From NCBI RefSeq assembly GCF_016741875.1, contig NZ_JAERRF010000008.1:186001-250000 (forward strand): 64,000 nt of DNA. Reading direction: 5' to 3'. How positions within the stretch are numbered: position 1 is the stretch's first letter; each line of letters begins with the position of its first letter. The notes under the pieces are model-generated. The model was not told the DNA's origin. It made no database searches and saw only the letters and a program-made list of their open reading frames with translations. Both the position numbers and the translations under genes were made by a program. This document shows, one piece after another, positions 43,433-51,551 of the stretch. The DNA is from Streptomyces coffeae (GTDB lineage: Bacteria; Actinomycetota; Actinomycetes; Streptomycetales; Streptomycetaceae).

Positions 43433-44620
43433 TCAGGCCGCCGTCGTGGTGCGCTTGCGGGCCAGCTCGGCGGGGTCCTTCTTGAAGGCCCACGCCATCT
43501 TCGGCTCCATCGCGAAGCGGAAGGCACGCTGTACCGGCGGTGTGCAGAGCACGGTGACCACGCTCGCCGCGATGATCGTGACCGTGATCTCGCCGAGCGG
43601 CTTGTGCAGCCACTCGTACTCGTCGAACCAGCCCCAGAACCGGGAGCCCTTGGCGAGGAAGCCGTGCAGCAGATAGCCGTAGAGCGTTCCGGCGCCCAGT
43701 GCGGTGAACCACATATGGCGCCGCGGCACCCAGGCGAAGAAGCAGCTGACCAGCACGATCGAGCAGCCGAAGAGGGCGAGCGTCATCACCGGACCGGTCC
43801 ACGGCGGAGCGCCGAGCTCCTGGACGCTGTCGCGGTGGTAGAACCAGGCCGAGCTCATCCGCGGGGCCGCCCAGTAGGCGAACAGCAGGGCGCACAGACC
43901 GATCGGCAGCGACAGCCAGCGCACCGAGTTCCGCCGCACCATCTGGAAGTGCTCGGGCTTCATGCACAGGCCCAGCACGAAGAACGGCAGGAACTGGAGC
44001 ACCCGCTGGAGGTCGAGGTCGTCACCGATGTCGGGGGAGACCGACGCGAGCGTGGCGATCGCCAGCGAGAGCGGGATCGGCCAGCGCACCAGCTTCCAGA
44101 TGGGAGTCGACAGCCGCCAGACGAAGAGCGCGACCAGGAACCAGGTGAGGTACCAGGGGTCCAGCAGGCTGAAGTCGTAGGTGGGGTCGTCATCGGCCCA
44201 GCGCTTGAAGAAGGTGTACGCCACCTCGAAGATCAGGTACGGCACGGCGATCCCGGTGATCAGCCGCTTGAGCCGGTCCGGCCGCATGTCGAAGCTGCGT
44301 GAGAAGTAGCCGGAGATCACGATGAAGGCCGGCATATGGAAGGTGTACACCGTCATGTACAGCGCTTCCGCGATGCGGCTGTGATCGGTGAGCGGTTCCC
44401 AGGAGTGGGCCATCGCGACGAACACGATCGCCAGGTACTTCGCGTTGTCGAAGAACGCGTCGCGCTGCTTCGGCTGCTGTCCGGCCGAGGCGCTCGGGGC
44501 GGGCGGGGCCGCCCGGTGTCCTGCTTCGTTGTCCCGCGGGGCGGGGGAAGTGGGCGCCGCCTCCTGGGCCGGAGGGAGGGGAGCCCGCTGATAGCCGTGC
44601 GGGCGCAGGGAGTTGGTCAC
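43433..44620 (-). CDS. Membrane acyltransferase family 3
   Basis: 395 residues from GTG 44620 (GGAGGGCC just upstream). A polar Pro/Ala-rich N-terminus of ~55 residues precedes about ten membrane helices. Family traits: FFDNAKYLAIVFVAMAHSWEP (catalytic-type His in helix 1), FHMPAFIVISGYFS and the Arg/Asp pairs after it. These proteins transfer acyl groups (acetyl, succinyl) to sugars or lipids at the membrane, for example OpgC- or OafA-like enzymes. No glycan gene cluster is next to it, so the acceptor is unknown. Confidence 0.85.
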   Translation of the reverse strand: MTNSLRPHGYQRAPLPPAQEAAPTSPAPRDNEAGHRAAPPAPSASAGQQPKQRDAFFDNAKYLAIVFVAMAHSWEPLTDHSRIAEALYMTVYTFHMPAFIVISGYFSRSFDMRPDRLKRLITGIAVPYLIFEVAYTFFKRWADDDPTYDFSLLDPWYLTWFLVALFVWRLSTPIWKLVRWPIPLSLAIATLASVSPDIGDDLDLQRVLQFLPFFVLGLCMKPEHFQMVRRNSVRWLSLPIGLCALLFAYWAAPRMSSAWFYHRDSVQELGAPPWTGPVMTLALFGCSIVLVSCFFAWVPRRHMWFTALGAGTLYGYLLHGFLAKGSRFWGWFDEYEWLHKPLGEITVTIIAASVVTVLCTPPVQRAFRFAMEPKMAWAFKKDPAELARKRTTTAA

Positions 44621-45240
44621 AGGCCCTCCCACCAGGAACTGGGAGAAACCGTCCGGGACCTCACTGCGCGCGGGGGAGTCATGGCAGCGTGGAACATCTG
44701 AGGCACGATAGCGCCGAAACCTGTATTGCGTAAAACCTCGTTCACTTCTTTGTGGCTAATACCTTCCGTACCTCGGTCGATGGCCTTCCGCGATCAAGTC
44801 GACAAAGTGATCCAGGTAGGCGATTTCGCCACTCTTGGTGTCCGTTCTGTCATGCTTCATACCTCTTAAATGGGGCATATGCCCCTCAGGAGGCTCTGGC
44901 GGAATGTCTGATTCATTGATGCTTTGTCACCCTCCCGAGCGACCGCCAAAAGAATTCCGAATTGATTGCCCGGGTCATCGAGTTGGCTATCCGATGGGGT
45001 CTGAAATTGATGTTCGGATGGCTCCTCGAATTGTGGGCAGCATCACCCGTGTCCACTTGTGTGATGGATTACCGGACGGGTACCGGAGGGGTGGGTGAGC
45101 TGCGGGGCGTCCGCCATTGGCCGCTTCACCCCGCTGCTGTGGGGCGGGAGTTGGTGGCACGATGGTGGCCGCGGGGGTGTGCGGGGTCGCGTGCTTCCGG
45201 GGCCGGAGAGACATGTGCGACCGAGGATGCGTGATCAGCT
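44621..45240. other. AT-richer intergenic region, no firm gene
   Basis: 620 bp, clearly lower in GC at 44720-45060 than anything nearby in this half of the window. An ATG at 44904 opens a 64-codon frame with GGAGG ten bases upstream, but the product (MSDSLMLCHPPERPPKEF...) is unrecognised; another frame from ~44960 would give a hydrophobic, Trp-rich peptide (LIARVIELAIRWGLKLMFGW). Neither is convincing. It may be the eroded remains of an inserted segment. Confidence 0.4.
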
Positions 45241-45435
45241 GTGGTCATTTCTCTGTCATTGGTGCTGCTGGTCGGCATCGTCCTGGTGCTGATGATCCGC
45301 AATGGCTCGATCAAGTGGGGGCCGGGCCTCGTCGCGATCCTCTTCGGCTTCCTGCTCGCCTCCTCGGATCTCGCACCGGACATCCAGGACTTCCTGGACT
45401 CGGTCGCGAACGCCATCAGTGACATAGACCTCTGA
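45241..45435 (+). CDS. Small conserved-looking membrane protein
   Basis: 64 residues from GTG 45241: two hydrophobic segments (VISLSLVLLVGIVLVLMI and GLVAILFGFLLASS) joined by NGSIKWGP, and an acidic helical tail (DIQDFLDSVANAISDIDL). This is the shape of a small Streptomyces membrane protein often found near the tig/clpP region. Read towards tRNA-Gly, which is on the opposite strand. Function unknown. Confidence 0.65.
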   Translation: MVISLSLVLLVGIVLVLMIRNGSIKWGPGLVAILFGFLLASSDLAPDIQDFLDSVANAISDIDL

Positions 45436-45453
45436 CCCCGCCCGCGGGGGCGC

Positions 45454-45497
45454 GCGAAACCGGCGTGAACCTGGCGTGAAACCGGCGCGAAACCAGC
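45454..45497 (+). repeat. Four tandem 11-bp repeats
   Basis: Consecutive units GCGAAACCGGC, GTGAACCTGGC, GTGAAACCGGC and GCGAAACCAGC with exact 11-bp period, in the gap between the small membrane protein and the tRNA-Gly terminator. Helical phasing would suit a multi-site protein-binding element; otherwise a microsatellite-like expansion. Confidence 0.7.
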
Positions 45498-45534
45498 GCC
45501 GGACCAGGCGCCGGAAACCCGTGGGAACGCACAA

Positions 45535-45570
45535 CGGCCCGGTCCGGAACAGATGTCCGGAACCGGGCCG
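45535..45570 (-). terminator. Terminator downstream of tRNA-Gly
   Basis: Arms CGGCCCGGT / ACCGGGCCG with further imperfect pairing (CCGGA/TCCGG) inside, starting 7 bp past the CCA end of the tRNA gene. Confidence 0.65.
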
Positions 45571-45577
45571 AGGGCCG

Positions 45578-45651
45578 TGGAGCGGGCGACGGGAATCGAA
45601 CCCGCGTAGCCAGTTTGGAAGACTGGGGCTCTACCATTGAGCTACGCCCGC
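45578..45651 (-). tRNA. tRNA-Gly (anticodon TCC)
   Basis: 74-nt cloverleaf on the minus strand: acceptor GCGGGCG pairs with CGCCCGC, discriminator T, CCA encoded. D arm GTAGCTCAATGGTAGAGC, anticodon loop TCTTCCAAA-type with TCC, T arm GGGTTCGATTCCC. Decodes GGA/GGG. Confidence 0.96.
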
Positions 45652-45825
45652 GCGCGCCGCGTCCGCCCGGTACGCCGGGACGGCAGCCGTCCGGGAATCA
45701 TCGCCCGGAGCGCGGCACGGCATGCATCGTAGCGGGTTCCGGTGCTCTCCCGCACACCCTTGCCCACCAGTCGAATAACCGGCGGCCAGGGCGTCCGCGG
45801 CCATGTACCCTACGTGTCGCACCGA

Positions 45826-45902
45826 CGGGGTGTGGCGCAGCTTGGTAGCGCGTCCGCTTTGGGAGCGGAAGGTCGTCGGTTCGAATCCGGCCACCCCGAC
45901 CA
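45826..45902 (+). tRNA. tRNA-Pro (anticodon TGG)
   Basis: 77-nt cloverleaf: acceptor CGGGGTG pairs with CACCCCG, discriminator A, CCA encoded. Anticodon stem CCGCT/AGCGG with loop containing TGG; T arm CGGTTCGAATCCG. Divergent from tRNA-Gly, 155 bp before tig. Confidence 0.96.
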
Positions 45903-46057
45903 GCACAGGCGACAAGATCGCATTGTGGGGCGCGTCAGCCGTGCGGTTACTATGCAAGCTGCGCGTCTGTGTCTTTATCTCTACCGGGCGCGATCCGCTG
46001 CGGACGCATCAGCGCAAGCAGCAGAACACCACACGTCAGCCCCAAGGAGACCGAACC

Positions 46058-47494
46058 GTGAAGAGCGCCGTGGAGAACCTGAACCCGACCCGGGTTCGGC
46101 TCACTGTCGAGGTGCCCTTCGAGGAGCTCAAGCCCAGCCTCGACGCGGCGTACAAGAAGATCAACCAGCAGGTCACGGTGCCTGGGTTCCGTAAGGGCAA
46201 GATCCCGGCCCGCGTTATCGACCAGCGGTTCGGCCGCGGCGCGGTGCTGGAGGAGGCCGTCAACGACGCGCTCCCGAAGTTCTACACCGAAGCGGTCAAC
46301 GAGGGTGAGCTCAACCCGCTCGGCCAGCCCGAGGTGGACATCACCGAGCTCAAGGACAACGAGCTGCTGGCGTTCACCGCCGAGGTCGACATCCGGCCGA
46401 CGATCGAGATCCCGGACTACTCGGGCATCGAGGTCACCGTCGACTCCGTCGAGGTGTCCGACGAGGACATCGACACGTCGGTCGAGCAGCTGCGCGACCG
46501 CTTCGCCACCACCGCCGCCGTCGAGCGTGCCGCGGCCGAGGGCGACGTCGTCGTCATCGACCTCGAGGCCAAGGTCGACGGCGAGGTCCTGGAGGACGGC
46601 GTCGCCAAGGGCGTCAGCTACACGATCGGCTCCGGTGAGCTGCTGGACGGCATCGACGAGGCCGTGACCGGCCTGGAGGCCGGCGGCTCCGCCACCTTCA
46701 CCTCCGAGCTCAAGGGCGGCTCCGCCCAGGGCAAGGAGGCCGAGGTCACGGTCGAGGTCTCCGAGGTCAAGGCCCGTGAGCTGCCCGAGCTGGACGATGA
46801 CTTCGCTCAGCTGGCCAGCGAGTTCGACACCCTCGAGGAGCTGCGCGCGGACAGCCGCAAGCGCCTGGAGCGGACCAAGAAGTTCGAGCAGGCCACCCAG
46901 GCCCAGGAGAAGGTGCTGGACGCCCTGCTGGAGCTGGCCGAGGTCCCGATCCCCGAGAAGCTGCTCGAGGACGAGATCAACACCCGCAAGCACAACCTGG
47001 AGCACCACCAGCTCGGCCAGATGGGCCTGAACCTGGACGCCTACCTCCAGATGCAGGGCAAGACCGCCGAGGAGTTCGACGCCGAGCTCAAGGAGCAGGC
47101 CGAGAAGGGCATCCGCACCCAGTTCGTCCTGGACGAGCTGGTCAACAAGGAGCAGCTCTCGGTCGGCCAGGAGGAGCTCACCGAGCACCTGATGCGCCGT
47201 GCGCAGTCCTCCGGGATGAGCCCCGACCAGTTCGCCCAGGCCGTGGTCGAGGGCGGCCAGGTGCCGATGCTCGTGGGTGAGGTCGCCCGCGGCAAGGCGC
47301 TGGCCGTAGTGGTCGAGGCCGCCAAGGTCGTCGACGACAAGGGCGAGACCGTCGACCTGGACGACGAGGACGAGACCGGCGAGACCGTCGAGGTCACCGG
47401 CGAGGAGGGCTCCGAGGAGGCCGCCGAGGCCGCTGAGGCGTCCGCCGACGACACGCAGGCGGAGGGCGACCAGCAGGACAAGGCCGAGAGCTGA
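46058..47494 (+). CDS. tig: Trigger factor (ribosome-bound chaperone and peptidyl-prolyl isomerase)
   Basis: 478 residues from GTG 46058 with AAGGAG nine bases upstream. N-terminal ribosome-binding domain with the signature GFRKGKIPARVIDQRFG (residues 43-59), FKBP-type PPIase domain in the middle (GDVVVIDLEAKVDG, YTIGSGELLDG), long helical C-terminal chaperone domain, then a very acidic Glu/Asp/Ala tail of ~50 residues that is typical of Streptomyces. It binds at the exit tunnel and shields nascent chains. Same strand as and directly upstream of the clpP genes, but closed by its own terminator. Confidence 0.97.
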   Translation: MKSAVENLNPTRVRLTVEVPFEELKPSLDAAYKKINQQVTVPGFRKGKIPARVIDQRFGRGAVLEEAVNDALPKFYTEAVNEGELNPLGQPEVDITELKDNELLAFTAEVDIRPTIEIPDYSGIEVTVDSVEVSDEDIDTSVEQLRDRFATTAAVERAAAEGDVVVIDLEAKVDGEVLEDGVAKGVSYTIGSGELLDGIDEAVTGLEAGGSATFTSELKGGSAQGKEAEVTVEVSEVKARELPELDDDFAQLASEFDTLEELRADSRKRLERTKKFEQATQAQEKVLDALLELAEVPIPEKLLEDEINTRKHNLEHHQLGQMGLNLDAYLQMQGKTAEEFDAELKEQAEKGIRTQFVLDELVNKEQLSVGQEELTEHLMRRAQSSGMSPDQFAQAVVEGGQVPMLVGEVARGKALAVVVEAAKVVDDKGETVDLDDEDETGETVEVTGEEGSEEAAEAAEASADDTQAEGDQQDKAES

Positions 47495-47517
47495 CCCTCG
47501 CCCGCTCCGCAGCCCGT

Positions 47518-47559
47518 ACGAACGGGCCCGAACGTATGCACACGTCCGGGCCCGTTCGT
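47518..47559 (+). terminator. Terminator after tig
   Basis: Thirteen-bp stem ACGAACGGGCCCG / CGGGCCCGTTCGT with an inner ACGT/ACGT pairing, 23 bp past the stop, followed by GTT. Confidence 0.8.
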
Positions 47560-47606
47560 GTTCCGCGAAGCGGTACCCCCGCGGCCCGGTGCCGCGGTGG
47601 GACATG

Positions 47607-47620
47607 CGCTCAGAGCGAAC
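47607..47620 (-). promoter_or_regulatory. Possible ClgR box upstream of clpP1
   Basis: GTTCGCTCTGAGCG on the minus strand (CGCTCAGAGCGAAC on plus). The ClgR activator of Streptomyces clp genes binds GTTCGCY-N5-GCG; here the spacing is one base short (N4), so the match is imperfect. Its place just before a SigR-like -35 element is what an activator site needs. Confidence 0.45.
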
Positions 47621-47632
47621 AGTTCCTGATGC

Positions 47633-47659
47633 GGGATGGCCGCCGCCGACCAGCGCGTT
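47633..47659 (+). promoter_or_regulatory. Possible SigR-type promoter of clpP1-clpP2
   Basis: GGGAT (47633-47637) and GTT (47657-47659) separated by 19 bases resemble GGAAT-N18/19-GTT, with one mismatch in the -35. About 120 bp before the clpP1 start. Clp genes of Streptomyces are induced by thiol stress, which makes this plausible but not proven. Confidence 0.4.
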
Positions 47660-47786
47660 AGGGTCCGTAGATACGAGGGCAGGGGAGTCTCACAAGCCCG
47701 CCGGGGCGCACCGGCGGCCATGTCCCCCGCGCCCAGAAGAAGACGCTGAGACGGCCAGTCGCCGTCAGAGACGAGCAGGTGGATAC

Positions 47787-48401
47787 GTGACGAATACGAT
47801 GCCTTCCGCCGCCGGCGAGCCGACCATCGGTGGCCTCGGCGACCAGGTCTACAACCGGCTGCTCGGCGAGCGGATCATCTTCCTCGGCCAGCCGGTCGAC
47901 GACGACATCGCGAACAAGATCACGGCGCAGCTGCTTCTGCTGGCAGCCGACCCGGACAAGGACATCTACCTCTACATCAACTCTCCGGGCGGCTCGATCT
48001 CGGCCGGCATGGCGATCTACGACACCATGCAGTACATCCAGAACGACGTGGTCACCATCGCCATGGGCCTCGCCGCCTCGATGGGCCAGTTCCTGCTGAG
48101 TGCCGGGACCCCGGGCAAGCGGTTCGCGCTGCCGAACGCCGAGATCCTGATCCACCAGCCCTCCGCGGGTCTGGCGGGTTCGGCCTCGGACATCAAGATC
48201 CACGCAGAGCGGCTGCTGCACACCAAGAAGCGCATGGCGGAGCTGACCGCCTTCCACACCGGCCAGACCGTGGAGCAGATCACCCGCGACTCGGACCGTG
48301 ACCGCTGGTTCTCCGCCGAGGAGGCCAAGGAGTACGGCCTGGTCGACGACGTCATGCTGTCCGCCTCCAGCGTTCCGGGCGGGGGCGGCACTGGGGCCTG
48401 A
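47787..48401 (+). CDS. clpP1: ATP-dependent Clp protease proteolytic subunit 1
   Basis: 204 residues from GTG 47787. Serine peptidase forming the barrel of the Clp protease; catalytic Ser98 in GLAASMGQF, His123 in ILIHQPSAG and Asp172 in RDRW are all present. Tyr-Leu-Tyr-Ile-Asn-Ser-Pro-Gly-Gly forms the oxyanion strand. It is the first gene of the clpP1-clpP2 operon, followed after ~60 bp by clpP2. In Streptomyces ClpP1 and ClpP2 make a mixed barrel that works with ClpX and ClpC. ClgR- and SigR-like sites lie upstream. An in-frame GTG far upstream (47589) lies in the promoter region and is not used. Confidence 0.96.
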   Translation: MTNTMPSAAGEPTIGGLGDQVYNRLLGERIIFLGQPVDDDIANKITAQLLLLAADPDKDIYLYINSPGGSISAGMAIYDTMQYIQNDVVTIAMGLAASMGQFLLSAGTPGKRFALPNAEILIHQPSAGLAGSASDIKIHAERLLHTKKRMAELTAFHTGQTVEQITRDSDRDRWFSAEEAKEYGLVDDVMLSASSVPGGGGTGA

Positions 48402-48462
48402 GTCCCGCCGTCCCGTAGCCGACCTCCAGCCCTCAGATCGCCACAGGATGGTGAAGACCCAG

Positions 48463-49119
48463 ATGAACAACTTTCCCGGCAGCGGCATCTACGACCGCCC
48501 GATGGCCGAATCCCGCTATGTCGTGCCGCGCTTCGTCGAGCGCACCTCCCAGGGCATCCGCGAGTACGACCCGTACGCCAAGCTCTTCGAGGAGCGGGTG
48601 ATCTTCCTGGGCGTGCAGATCGACGACGCCTCGGCCAACGACGTCATGGCGCAGCTGCTGTGCCTGGAGTCGATGGACCCGGACCGCGACATTTCGGTCT
48701 ACATCAACTCGCCCGGCGGCTCGTTCACCGCGCTGACCGCCATCTACGACACGATGCAGTTCGTCAAGCCCGACATCCAGACGGTCTGCATGGGCCAGGC
48801 GGCGTCCGCCGCCGCCGTGCTGCTCGCCGCTGGTACCCCCGGTAAGCGGATGGCGCTGCCCAACGCCCGGATCCTGATCCACCAGCCCTACAGCGAGACC
48901 GGCCGCGGCCAGGTCTCCGACCTGGAGATCGCGGCCAACGAGATCCTGCGGATGCGCTCGCAGCTGGAGGAGATGCTGGCCAAGCACTCCACCACGCCGA
49001 TCGAGAAGATCCGCGACGACATCGAGCGGGACAAGATCCTGACCGCCGAGGAGTCGCTGTCGTACGGTCTGATCGACCAGATCGTCTCGACCCGCAAGAC
49101 CTCCGTCGGCCTCGGGTGA
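48463..49119 (+). CDS. clpP2: ATP-dependent Clp protease proteolytic subunit 2
   Basis: 218 residues from ATG 48463; an in-frame ATG at 48448 (VKTQ added) is equally possible, as neither has a strong ribosome site. Catalytic Ser115 in MGQAASAAA and His140 in ILIHQPYSE, with the Asp in the DDIERDKI region. It has a longer N-terminal extension (YDPYAKLFEE preceded by ~35 residues) than ClpP1, as expected for the propeptide of ClpP2. Together with ClpP1 it makes the hetero-tetradecamer that clpX, 180 bp downstream, feeds with unfolded substrates. Confidence 0.95.
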   Translation: MNNFPGSGIYDRPMAESRYVVPRFVERTSQGIREYDPYAKLFEERVIFLGVQIDDASANDVMAQLLCLESMDPDRDISVYINSPGGSFTALTAIYDTMQFVKPDIQTVCMGQAASAAAVLLAAGTPGKRMALPNARILIHQPYSETGRGQVSDLEIAANEILRMRSQLEEMLAKHSTTPIEKIRDDIERDKILTAEESLSYGLIDQIVSTRKTSVGLG

Positions 49120-49135
49120 AGCAACGGTGACATTG

Positions 49136-49166
49136 CCCCCCTTGGACCGAGTAGGTCCAAGGGGGG
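49136..49166 (+). terminator. Hairpin between clpP2 and clpX
   Basis: Thirteen-bp perfect stem CCCCCCTTGGACC / GGTCCAAGGGGGG with a five-base loop, 17 bp past clpP2. No T run follows. It can end or attenuate the clpP transcript, so that clpX is read partly from its own promoter in the next 130 bp. Confidence 0.7.
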
Positions 49167-49298
49167 CCCGAACCGGGGGCTCGGCAAGGTACCGTCATAG
49201 AGGGCTGGGGCCGGTCCCCGGTAACAGAAGCAGAAAGCGCAGCGCAAGCACCCGGGTCCGCCGGGCAAAGCGGATCCAAGGCGAAGGGGAAGCACCTC

Positions 49299-50585
49299 GT
49301 GGCACGCATCGGTGACGGCGGCGACCTGCTCAAGTGCTCGTTCTGCGGGAAGAGCCAGAAGCAGGTGAAGAAGCTCATCGCGGGCCCGGGTGTGTACATC
49401 TGCGATGAGTGCATCGATCTCTGCAACGAGATCATCGAGGAGGAGCTCGCCGAGACCTCCGAGGTGCGCTGGGAGGAACTCCCCAAGCCGCGCGAGATCT
49501 ACGAGTTCCTCGAGGGCTATGTGGTCGGCCAGGAGGCCGCCAAGAAGGCGCTCTCCGTCGCCGTCTACAACCACTACAAGCGGGTGCAGGCGGGGGAGAA
49601 CGGCGGCCACAACCGCGACGACGGCATCGAGTTGGCGAAGTCCAACATCCTGCTGCTCGGCCCCACCGGCTCCGGCAAGACGCTGCTGGCCCAGACCCTC
49701 GCCCGGATGCTCAACGTCCCCTTCGCCATCGCCGACGCCACCGCGCTCACCGAGGCGGGCTATGTCGGCGAGGACGTGGAGAACATCCTCCTGAAGCTGA
49801 TCCAGGCCGCTGACTACGACGTCAAGAAGGCCGAGACGGGCATCATCTACATCGACGAGATCGACAAGGTGGCCCGTAAGAGCGAGAACCCCTCGATCAC
49901 CCGTGATGTCTCCGGTGAGGGCGTCCAGCAGGCGCTGCTGAAGATCCTCGAGGGCACCACCGCCTCCGTTCCGCCGCAGGGCGGCCGCAAACATCCGCAT
50001 CAGGAGTTCATCCAGATCGACACCACGAACGTGCTGTTCATCGTGGGCGGCGCCTTCGCCGGTCTGGAGAAGATCATCGAGTCGCGGGCGGGCGCCAAGG
50101 GCATCGGCTTCGGCGCCACCATCCGCTCCAAGCGCGAGATCGAGGCCAGCGACCAGTTCCAGGAGGTCATGCCGGAGGACCTGGTGAAGTTCGGGATGAT
50201 CCCGGAGTTCATCGGCCGTCTCCCGGTCATCACCTCCGTCCACAACCTCGACCGCGAGGCGCTGCTCCAGATCCTGGTCGAGCCGCGGAACGCACTGGTC
50301 AAGCAGTACCAGCGGCTGTTCGAACTCGACGGTGTGGAGCTGGACTTCGACCGCCCCGCCCTGGAGGCCATCGCCGACCAGGCGATCCTGCGCGGCACCG
50401 GCGCGCGCGGACTGCGCGCCATCATCGAAGAGGTGCTGATGTCGGCGATGTACGAGGTGCCGTCCCGCAAGGACGTCGCCCGGGTCGTCATCACCGAAGA
50501 GGTCGTGCACTCCAACGTCAACCCGACCCTGGTCCCGCGCACCCGCGGCAGCGAGCCGGGCGAGCGCCACGAGAAGAGCGCCTGA
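49299..50585 (+). CDS. clpX: ATP-dependent Clp protease ATP-binding subunit ClpX
   Basis: 428 residues from GTG 49299 (AAGGGGAAG upstream). AAA+ unfoldase that threads substrates into ClpP1P2. N-terminal C4 zinc domain (Cys13, Cys16, Cys35, Cys38), Walker A GPTGSGKT near residue 122, Walker B IIYIDEID near 183, the pore loop GYVGEDVE, the ClpP-binding IGF loop (KGIGFGA) and sensor-2 GARGLRAI near 368. Full length and intact. Closed by a strong terminator. Confidence 0.98.
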   Translation: MARIGDGGDLLKCSFCGKSQKQVKKLIAGPGVYICDECIDLCNEIIEEELAETSEVRWEELPKPREIYEFLEGYVVGQEAAKKALSVAVYNHYKRVQAGENGGHNRDDGIELAKSNILLLGPTGSGKTLLAQTLARMLNVPFAIADATALTEAGYVGEDVENILLKLIQAADYDVKKAETGIIYIDEIDKVARKSENPSITRDVSGEGVQQALLKILEGTTASVPPQGGRKHPHQEFIQIDTTNVLFIVGGAFAGLEKIIESRAGAKGIGFGATIRSKREIEASDQFQEVMPEDLVKFGMIPEFIGRLPVITSVHNLDREALLQILVEPRNALVKQYQRLFELDGVELDFDRPALEAIADQAILRGTGARGLRAIIEEVLMSAMYEVPSRKDVARVVITEEVVHSNVNPTLVPRTRGSEPGERHEKSA

Positions 50586-50608
50586 CCGCCTGCTGAACGC
50601 TGAACGCA

Positions 50609-50642
50609 GGAAGAGGGCCCCGGTTTCCCGGGGCCCTCTTCC
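50609..50642 (+). terminator. Terminator after clpX
   Basis: Fifteen-bp perfect stem GGAAGAGGGCCCCGG / CCGGGGCCCTCTTCC, four-base loop, then TGTTCTTG. Lies between the convergent clpX and the membrane-paralogue genes, so it may serve both. Confidence 0.9.
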
Positions 50643-50679
50643 TGTTCTTGTGTGCGCCTGAGGGCGCCCCCGCGACGCG

Positions 50680-51522
50680 TCAGGCGGGCTTGCGGGTGTC
50701 CTTGTAGATACCGGCGGTCACCTTGGCGAAGTCCTCCACATCGACGTCGGACGCGCTCTCGCGCTCGCCGTCGACGTCCAGCACCATCGCCGCGTCGGTC
50801 TTCTCCGCCCAGGCACAGGCCGGGGCGTAGAGACGGTCGTAGAGCTTGACCACCTCGCACTCGATGGCGGGGCCGTCCGCGCCGTTGGGCTGGAACTTCT
50901 TCCGCTTCTGCTCGACGCTCGGGGAGCTGTCGCCGCCCTTGAAGCTCTTGAACATCGAGTCCTGGACCTTCTTGGGATCGCTGATCTCGCCGTACATACC
51001 GGAGAAGACCAGCCCCGAGTTCTCGTCGGAGGCCTGCGTGTAGCGGGCCATGACGGAGGTCGCGCCGTCGGGCATGCTGTCCTGCACGCTGGTGCCCTCG
51101 TTCTTGAGGTCCGTCGTGCCCTTGTCCAGCTTGTAATCGCCGTCGTCGAGCTCCTTGGGGGTGACCAGCTTCATCGCCTTGGGCTTGTCCTCGCCACCGG
51201 TGAGCACCAGGGCTCCGGCGACGATCGCGCCCGTCACCACCAGCGCGGCGGCCGTAATGGCGATGATCTTGGTCTTGTTGCGCCCTCCGCCGGGCGCGGG
51301 TTGCCCCGGGTAGGGCGGCTGTCCATAGGGTCCCGGCTGCTGGGGGTAGCCGTACCCCTGCTGGGGTGCCTGCGGCTGCTGGGGGTAGCCGTAGGACGGG
51401 GACTGGGCGTACGGATTGGGCTCCGCGGACGGCTGCTGGCCCCCGCCGTACGGATTGGGCTGACCGCCACCGAACGGTCCGGGCGGAGGACCGGGCGGTG
51501 GCGGTGGCTGGTTGTGGCTCAT
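50680..51522 (-). CDS. Pro/Gln/Tyr-rich single-pass membrane protein, paralogue C
   Basis: 280 residues from ATG 51522. N-terminal ~80 residues are cytosolic low-complexity with repeated YPQQP, PYGQ and GQPNPYGG units; a Gly-Arg-Asn-Lys stretch leads into one membrane helix (about 85-107), and the remaining ~170 residues are an extracytoplasmic domain with paired cysteines (CEV, CAW) that could form a disulphide. Last of three tandem paralogues on the minus strand, 29 bp after paralogue B. No known catalytic motif. Function unknown; the arrangement recalls actinobacterial envelope proteins whose low-complexity arm contacts cytoplasmic partners. Confidence 0.75.
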   Translation of the reverse strand: MSHNQPPPPPGPPPGPFGGGQPNPYGGGQQPSAEPNPYAQSPSYGYPQQPQAPQQGYGYPQQPGPYGQPPYPGQPAPGGGRNKTKIIAITAAALVVTGAIVAGALVLTGGEDKPKAMKLVTPKELDDGDYKLDKGTTDLKNEGTSVQDSMPDGATSVMARYTQASDENSGLVFSGMYGEISDPKKVQDSMFKSFKGGDSSPSVEQKRKKFQPNGADGPAIECEVVKLYDRLYAPACAWAEKTDAAMVLDVDGERESASDVDVEDFAKVTAGIYKDTRKPA

Positions 51523-51551
51523 GGGTGCTGGGAATTCCCCTTTCCGGTTCG

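Noticed and set aside
45454..45497. Possible CRISPR-like array
   Set aside because: Units abut directly with no spacers, are only 11 bp long, and no cas gene is in the window.
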